DNA from: Duganella levis
Lineage (GTDB): Bacteria; Pseudomonadota; Gammaproteobacteria; Burkholderiales; Burkholderiaceae_D
Length of the DNA: 64,000 nt
Direction of reading: 5' to 3'
Assembly (NCBI RefSeq): GCF_009857605.1
Contig: NZ_WWCT01000012.1
Coordinates: forward strand, 62,001-126,000
Both the position numbers and the translations under genes were made by a program. Positions within the stretch are counted from its first letter, which is position 1; the number at the start of each line of letters is the position of its first letter. Shown in pieces: positions 60,952 to 64,000 of this stretch. The notes beneath the pieces are model-generated. The model searched no databases and was not told where the DNA came from. It saw only the letters and a list, made by a program, of their open reading frames with translations.

Positions 60952-62199
60952 ATGGCTTTAATCGTGCACAAATATGGCGGTACGTCGATGGGTTCGACGG
61001 ACCGTATCAAGAACGTCGCGCGGCGTGTCGCCAAGTGGCATGACGCCGGACACCGCATTGTGGTCGTGCCGTCGGCAATGTCGGGCGAGACCAACCGCCT
61101 GATCGGCCTCGCCAAGGAAATCCAATCGCAGCCGGACCCGCGCGAACTGGACATGATCGCCGCCACCGGCGAACAAGTCTCGGTCGGCCTGCTGTCGATG
61201 GCGCTGCAAGCGATCGGCAAGAAAGCGGTCGGCTACGCCGGCTGGCAAGTCGCGATTAAAACCGATTCCGCCTACACCAAGGCCCGCATCCAGTCGATCG
61301 ACAACGACAAGGTCAACCGCGATCTGGACGACGGCAAGATCGTCATCATCACCGGCTTCCAGGGCGTGGATGAGGAAGACAACATCACCACGCTGGGCCG
61401 CGGCGGTTCGGACACCTCGGCCGTGGCGATTGCCGCAGCCATGAAGGCCGACGAATGCCTGATCTTCACCGACGTAGACGGCGTGTACACCACCGATCCA
61501 CGCGTGGTGTCGGAAGCGCGCCGGCTGAAGGCGATCACGTTTGAAGAAATGCTGGAACTGGCGTCGCTGGGCTCGAAAGTGCTGCAGACCCGTTCGGTGG
61601 AATTCGCCGGCAACTACCGCGTGCCGACCCGCGTGCTGTCGTCGCTGACCGACCCGATGCTGGACCTGGAAGTGGAAGCCAACTCGGGCACCCTGATTTC
61701 GTTTGAGGAAGATAAAAACATGGAACAAGCAGTCATCTCCGGTATCGCCTTTAACCGCGATGAAGCCAAAATCACCGTGCTGGGCGTGCCGGACCGTCCG
61801 GGCGTGGCCTACCACATCCTGGGCCCGGTGGCCGAAGCCAACATCGAAGTCGACATGATCATCCAGAACCAGTCGGTGGATGGCAAGACGGACTTCACCT
61901 TCACCGTGCCGCGCAACGACTTCCAGCGCGCGCTGGACGTGCTGAACAGCTCGAAGGAATCGCTGGGTGCGGCCAGCATCGCCGGCGACGCCAAAGTATC
62001 GAAAATCTCGGTGGTCGGCGTGGGCATGCGTTCGCACGTTGGCGTGGCATCGAAAATGTTCCGCACCTTGTCGGAAGAGGGCATCAACATCATGATGATT
62101 TCGACGTCGGAAATCAAAATTTCGGTGCTGATCGACGAGAAATACATGGAACTGGCCGTACGCGCGCTGCACAAAGCGTTCGAACTGGAAAAGGCATAA
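60952..62199 (+). CDS. lysC: Aspartokinase
   Basis: A 415-residue enzyme that phosphorylates aspartate, the first step to lysine, threonine, methionine and diaminopimelate. The N-terminal MALIVHKYGGTSMG, then STDRIKNVARRV, GRGGSDTSAVAIAAAM and FTDVDGVYTTDPR are diagnostic. Two ACT domains form the regulatory C-terminal third (ISGIAFNRDEAKITVLGVPD and SKISVVGVGMRSHVGVASKMF). The ATG at 60952 is chosen because the family begins there. An internal start for a shorter beta subunit (around the ATG of NMEQAV) is possible as in Bacillus or Corynebacterium, but unproven. Confidence 0.96.
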   Translation: MALIVHKYGGTSMGSTDRIKNVARRVAKWHDAGHRIVVVPSAMSGETNRLIGLAKEIQSQPDPRELDMIAATGEQVSVGLLSMALQAIGKKAVGYAGWQVAIKTDSAYTKARIQSIDNDKVNRDLDDGKIVIITGFQGVDEEDNITTLGRGGSDTSAVAIAAAMKADECLIFTDVDGVYTTDPRVVSEARRLKAITFEEMLELASLGSKVLQTRSVEFAGNYRVPTRVLSSLTDPMLDLEVEANSGTLISFEEDKNMEQAVISGIAFNRDEAKITVLGVPDRPGVAYHILGPVAEANIEVDMIIQNQSVDGKTDFTFTVPRNDFQRALDVLNSSKESLGAASIAGDAKVSKISVVGVGMRSHVGVASKMFRTLSEEGINIMMISTSEIKISVLIDEKYMELAVRALHKAFELEKA

Positions 62200-62211
62200 A
62201 TTTTTCAAAAA

Positions 62212-62243
62212 AATGGTCTGCTGTCCTTGACCAGATCATTTTC
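62212..62243 (+). terminator. Terminator candidate after lysC
   Basis: AATGGTCTG pairs with CAGATCATT (one G-T pair) around an 11-nt loop, followed by TTTTCGG. It lies 13 bp after the lysC stop. Confidence 0.6.
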
Positions 62244-62313
62244 GGTCTATACCATGGCGGTCGTCTGCTCTGGTGCGCAAGGACTGGAAAGACATAGTTG
62301 AGTAATCGACTAG

Positions 62314-62406
62314 GAGACGTGGCCGAGTGGCCGAAGGCACATCCCTGCTAAGGATGCATACGGCTTATACCTGTATCGTGGGTTCGAATCCCACCGTCTC
62401 CGCCAG
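62314..62406 (+). tRNA. tRNA-Ser (anticodon GCT)
   Basis: A 93-nt class II tRNA with encoded CCA. The acceptor arms GGAGACG/CGTCTCC, the loop CTGCTAA with GCT, a long variable arm (TACGGCTTATACCTGTA) and the T arm GTGGG/CCCAC are clear. Confidence 0.97.
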
Positions 62407-62414
62407 AACAAACA

Positions 62415-62444
62415 AAAAAGCCTCCCCTGCGGGAGGCTTTTTTG
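62415..62444 (+). terminator. Intrinsic terminator after tRNA-Ser
   Basis: AAAAAAGCCTCCC pairs with GGGAGGCTTTTTT around a CTGC loop, with a T run at the end. Confidence 0.85.
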
Positions 62445-62607
62445 TTTGGCCGGCCCCAGGCGCTCCGAATCGCCCAGCTGCCGACGTCATCTCAGGCAGC
62501 ACAAGGTGGGGCCGTAAGATAGCCGTAAGGCTAAAAGATGAGGCAAATCATACAGTTCAGTCTGCTGGGAACGCGTTGGGGAATGCGTACCGTTAATGGA
62601 GACTGCC

Positions 62608-63396
62608 ATGAATGCCCATCTTGAGCTGATGAACAACGAAGTCTGCCCGACGCCAACCGCCGACCGCATGCGCCGCGCCGCCACACTGATATTAAGCAGC
62701 CCCACCTTTGCCAAAGCGCCGCGCATGCGGCAGCTGCTGTCCTTTCTGATCGATGCCAAACTGGCCGGCAGCGCCGACCAGTTGAGTGAGTACGCCATCG
62801 GCCTTGCCGTGTTCCGGCGCGATCCGCGCGTCTACGACACCGCGCTCGATCCGGTGGTGCGGGTGCAGACCGGGCGCTTGCGCGAGCGGCTTGCGGATTA
62901 CTACCGCGCGGTGGGCGAGCCGGACCTGGCGGAAATTTCCATCCCCACCGGAGGCTACGAGCCGCAGGTGGTCGGCCCGGCTGGCCCGGCCGCCAACGAT
63001 GGCCTGAGGCTGCATCTGGCGCCACTGCGGGACTTGAGCCGGGTCAGCGGCAGCGATGCTTTCTTATGGGGGCTGGAGGAGGAACTGAGCGCGCGGCTGT
63101 ACCGGACATTCGGCGCGGCAGTCATGGTGCAAGACTCGCAGTCTGGCATGCACGCCGGCGCGACCGCCACCTGCTACCGGGTGGAAGGCAGCCTGCGCGT
63201 CGAGGCGGGACGCGCGCGCGCCTGCATGCGGCTGGTGGAGACGGGGGCCGGGAAAATCGCCTGGGTGGCGCAGTTTGATTGCGACGGCGACCTGGGCATG
63301 GCGCGACAGGAGGCGCTGGCCGGCGACATCTGCGCCGGCTTGTCACGCTACCTTACAGTTGCGGCGGCACGTTGGTCTCCTGCGGATCGTCCTTGA
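62608..63396 (+). CDS. Hypothetical protein with conserved regulator-like N-terminal domain and TolB-like part
   Basis: A 262-residue cytosolic protein. Residues 20-115 match a domain often found before TPR or TolB-like regions in proteobacterial regulators: LILSSPTFAKAPRMRQLLSFL, LSEYAIGLAVFRRDPRVYDT, DPVVRVQTGRLRERLADYYR and EISIPTGGYEP. The remaining 140 residues (LHLAPLRDLSRVSGSDAFLWGLEEEL ... CYRVEGSLRVEAGRARACMRLVE) look like the FlgO/TolB-like domain used by adenylate-cyclase-related proteins. The ATG at 62608 has GGAG 7 nt upstream; an ATG at 62596 is also in frame. It overlaps the next convergent gene by 44 nt. Confidence 0.72.
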   Translation: MNAHLELMNNEVCPTPTADRMRRAATLILSSPTFAKAPRMRQLLSFLIDAKLAGSADQLSEYAIGLAVFRRDPRVYDTALDPVVRVQTGRLRERLADYYRAVGEPDLAEISIPTGGYEPQVVGPAGPAANDGLRLHLAPLRDLSRVSGSDAFLWGLEEELSARLYRTFGAAVMVQDSQSGMHAGATATCYRVEGSLRVEAGRARACMRLVETGAGKIAWVAQFDCDGDLGMARQEALAGDICAGLSRYLTVAAARWSPADRP

Positions 63397-63730
63397 ATTG
63401 GTCCGTCGTCAAGGTGTTCAAGAACAGCAGGTAGAAACGGTGAATGCTGTGGCGGTCATGATGAGGATTGATGGTCATCAGGGACAGCGAAAACGGTCCC
63501 GGCACCGTGCTCAGCGCCGGGCCCTCGATCGCTTCGATGCCTGTGATGCACCAGCCGTCCTCGGACGAGCGGAAGTCCAGGGCAAACAGACACTTGGTGG
63601 GACGGTCGATGGGCAGGTTGATGAACGGCTTGGTTACCGGCCCGCCGGTGCTGGCATCGAAGTAGGTGTAATCGACGCGGCCGGGGTTGATCGAGACCAA
63701 TACCGGGAATTGTGCTGGTGCGGTAGACAT
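63353..63730 (-). CDS. Hypothetical protein
   Basis: A 125-residue soluble protein with no family recognised. It starts MSTAPAQFPVLVSINPGRVDYTYFD and reads as mainly beta strands (GGPVTKPFINLPIDRPTKCLFALDF, DGWCITGIEAIEGP, SLSLMTINPHHDRHSI). The C-terminus is polar and Gln/Pro rich. The ATG at 63730 follows AAGGAGC; the longer frame to 63859 is not supported. Its last 44 nt overlap the convergent upstream gene. It may be co-transcribed with the next minus-strand gene, 8 bp away. Confidence 0.65.
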   Translation of the reverse strand: MSTAPAQFPVLVSINPGRVDYTYFDASTGGPVTKPFINLPIDRPTKCLFALDFRSSEDGWCITGIEAIEGPALSTVPGPFSLSLMTINPHHDRHSIHRFYLLFLNTLTTDQFKDDPQETNVPPQL

Positions 63731-63738
63731 AATGCTCC

Positions 63739-64000
63739 TTAGGGGTGGTGGGAAATAAATTGCAGATAGGCCTGATCGGCGTAGCCGATGTCTTGCAGTC
63801 TGGCGGCGGCCAGCCGCACGGCCGGCCGATCGCCGAGGCACGCGTTGACCCGGCTCCAAAGTTCCAGTACTTGAAAATTAGGCGGGGCCGCACCTTCGTT
63901 CTTGAGCATGTCCCGGATTTGTTGGCACGTGGAAATCGCCAGCTTGGTATCTCCTTGTTTTTGTTGCAATGACGAAGATAGCAACAGTGTCTCCGCCAAG
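63739..64000 (-). CDS. C-terminal part of a TPR-like helical protein (5' end outside window)
   Basis: Only the last 87 residues are visible, as the start lies beyond base 64000. The visible part is helical: LLLSSSLQQKQGDTKLAISTC, then LKNEGAAPPNFQVLELWSRVNACLG and AVRLAAARLQDIGYADQAYLQF. It reads like the end of a TPR or SEL1-type protein. It ends 8 bp before the 63353-63730 gene. No function can be given. Confidence 0.5.
   Translation of the reverse strand, partial: LAETLLLSSSLQQKQGDTKLAISTCQQIRDMLKNEGAAPPNFQVLELWSRVNACLGDRPAVRLAAARLQDIGYADQAYLQFISHHP

Overview
The window is a stretch of a GC-rich bacterial chromosome, most likely a betaproteobacterium of the Oxalobacteraceae (Massilia, Duganella or Janthinobacterium type). 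This is inferred from the housekeeping genes and their order (glmM at the left edge; rnr-rlmB; cysS-glycosylase-accA-tilS-lysC with a tRNA-Ser), the phasin gene, and the lipid A gene lpxH, which marks a Gram-negative. No phage, integrase, transposase or CRISPR array was seen.

Layout. 1-2.2 kb: end of glmM, tRNA-Pro and tRNA-Arg, then two orphan genes of lower GC. 2.4-5.6 kb: a chemoreceptor, a two-gene YeeE-type sulfur transporter and an acetyltransferase. 5.7-11.3 kb: flavin reductase, periplasmic asparaginase, a small lipoprotein, a cyclic-nucleotide-binding/thioredoxin-reductase-like fusion, a patatin-like protein with altered catalytic motifs, and a coiled-coil membrane protein with 11-residue repeats. 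11.3-15.4 kb: a BlaI-type repressor, an M56/M23 fused membrane protease and a TonB-dependent receptor. 15.7-20.6 kb: hemolysin III, a LysR regulator, a 52-codon gene, and a LiaF-like envelope-stress cluster ending in a LytS/LytTR pair.

20.6-27.2 kb: an NTF2-like exported protein, a DNA-repair operon (Fe-S helicase plus FAN1-type nuclease) with a perfect LexA-box match upstream, a phasin and a diguanylate cyclase. 27.2-37.2 kb: a multidomain sensor kinase, a divergent HxlR/quinone-reductase pair, four dispersed copies of tRNA-Leu(CAG), a three-gene operon (hydroxyacid dehydrogenase, MFS, metallo-beta-lactamase fold) with a divergent LysR gene, and a hybrid kinase whose membrane domain carries the residues of the plant ethylene-receptor domain. 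37.5-42.3 kb: rnr, rlmB, cysE, yceH. 42.3-45.2 kb: a GntR/ABC-transporter operon. 45.4-51.3 kb: a six-gene stressosome-type operon (RsbR, RsbS, RsbT, an RsbW/X-like fusion, two sensor kinases). 51.3-62.4 kb: DUF72, a lipoprotein, a TPR membrane protein, lpxH, two cyclophilins, cysS, a DNA glycosylase, accA, tilS, lysC, tRNA-Ser. 62.6-64 kb: three poorly known genes, the last cut by the window edge.

The region is unusually rich in signalling: one chemoreceptor, five histidine kinases, a diguanylate cyclase, a stressosome, and several one-component regulators next to their likely targets. The best leads are the stressosome operon linked to two-component kinases, the ethylene-receptor-like kinase, the LexA-box/FAN1/helicase operon, the M56-M23 fusion, and the cyclic-nucleotide/TrxR-like fusion without its redox cysteine pair.
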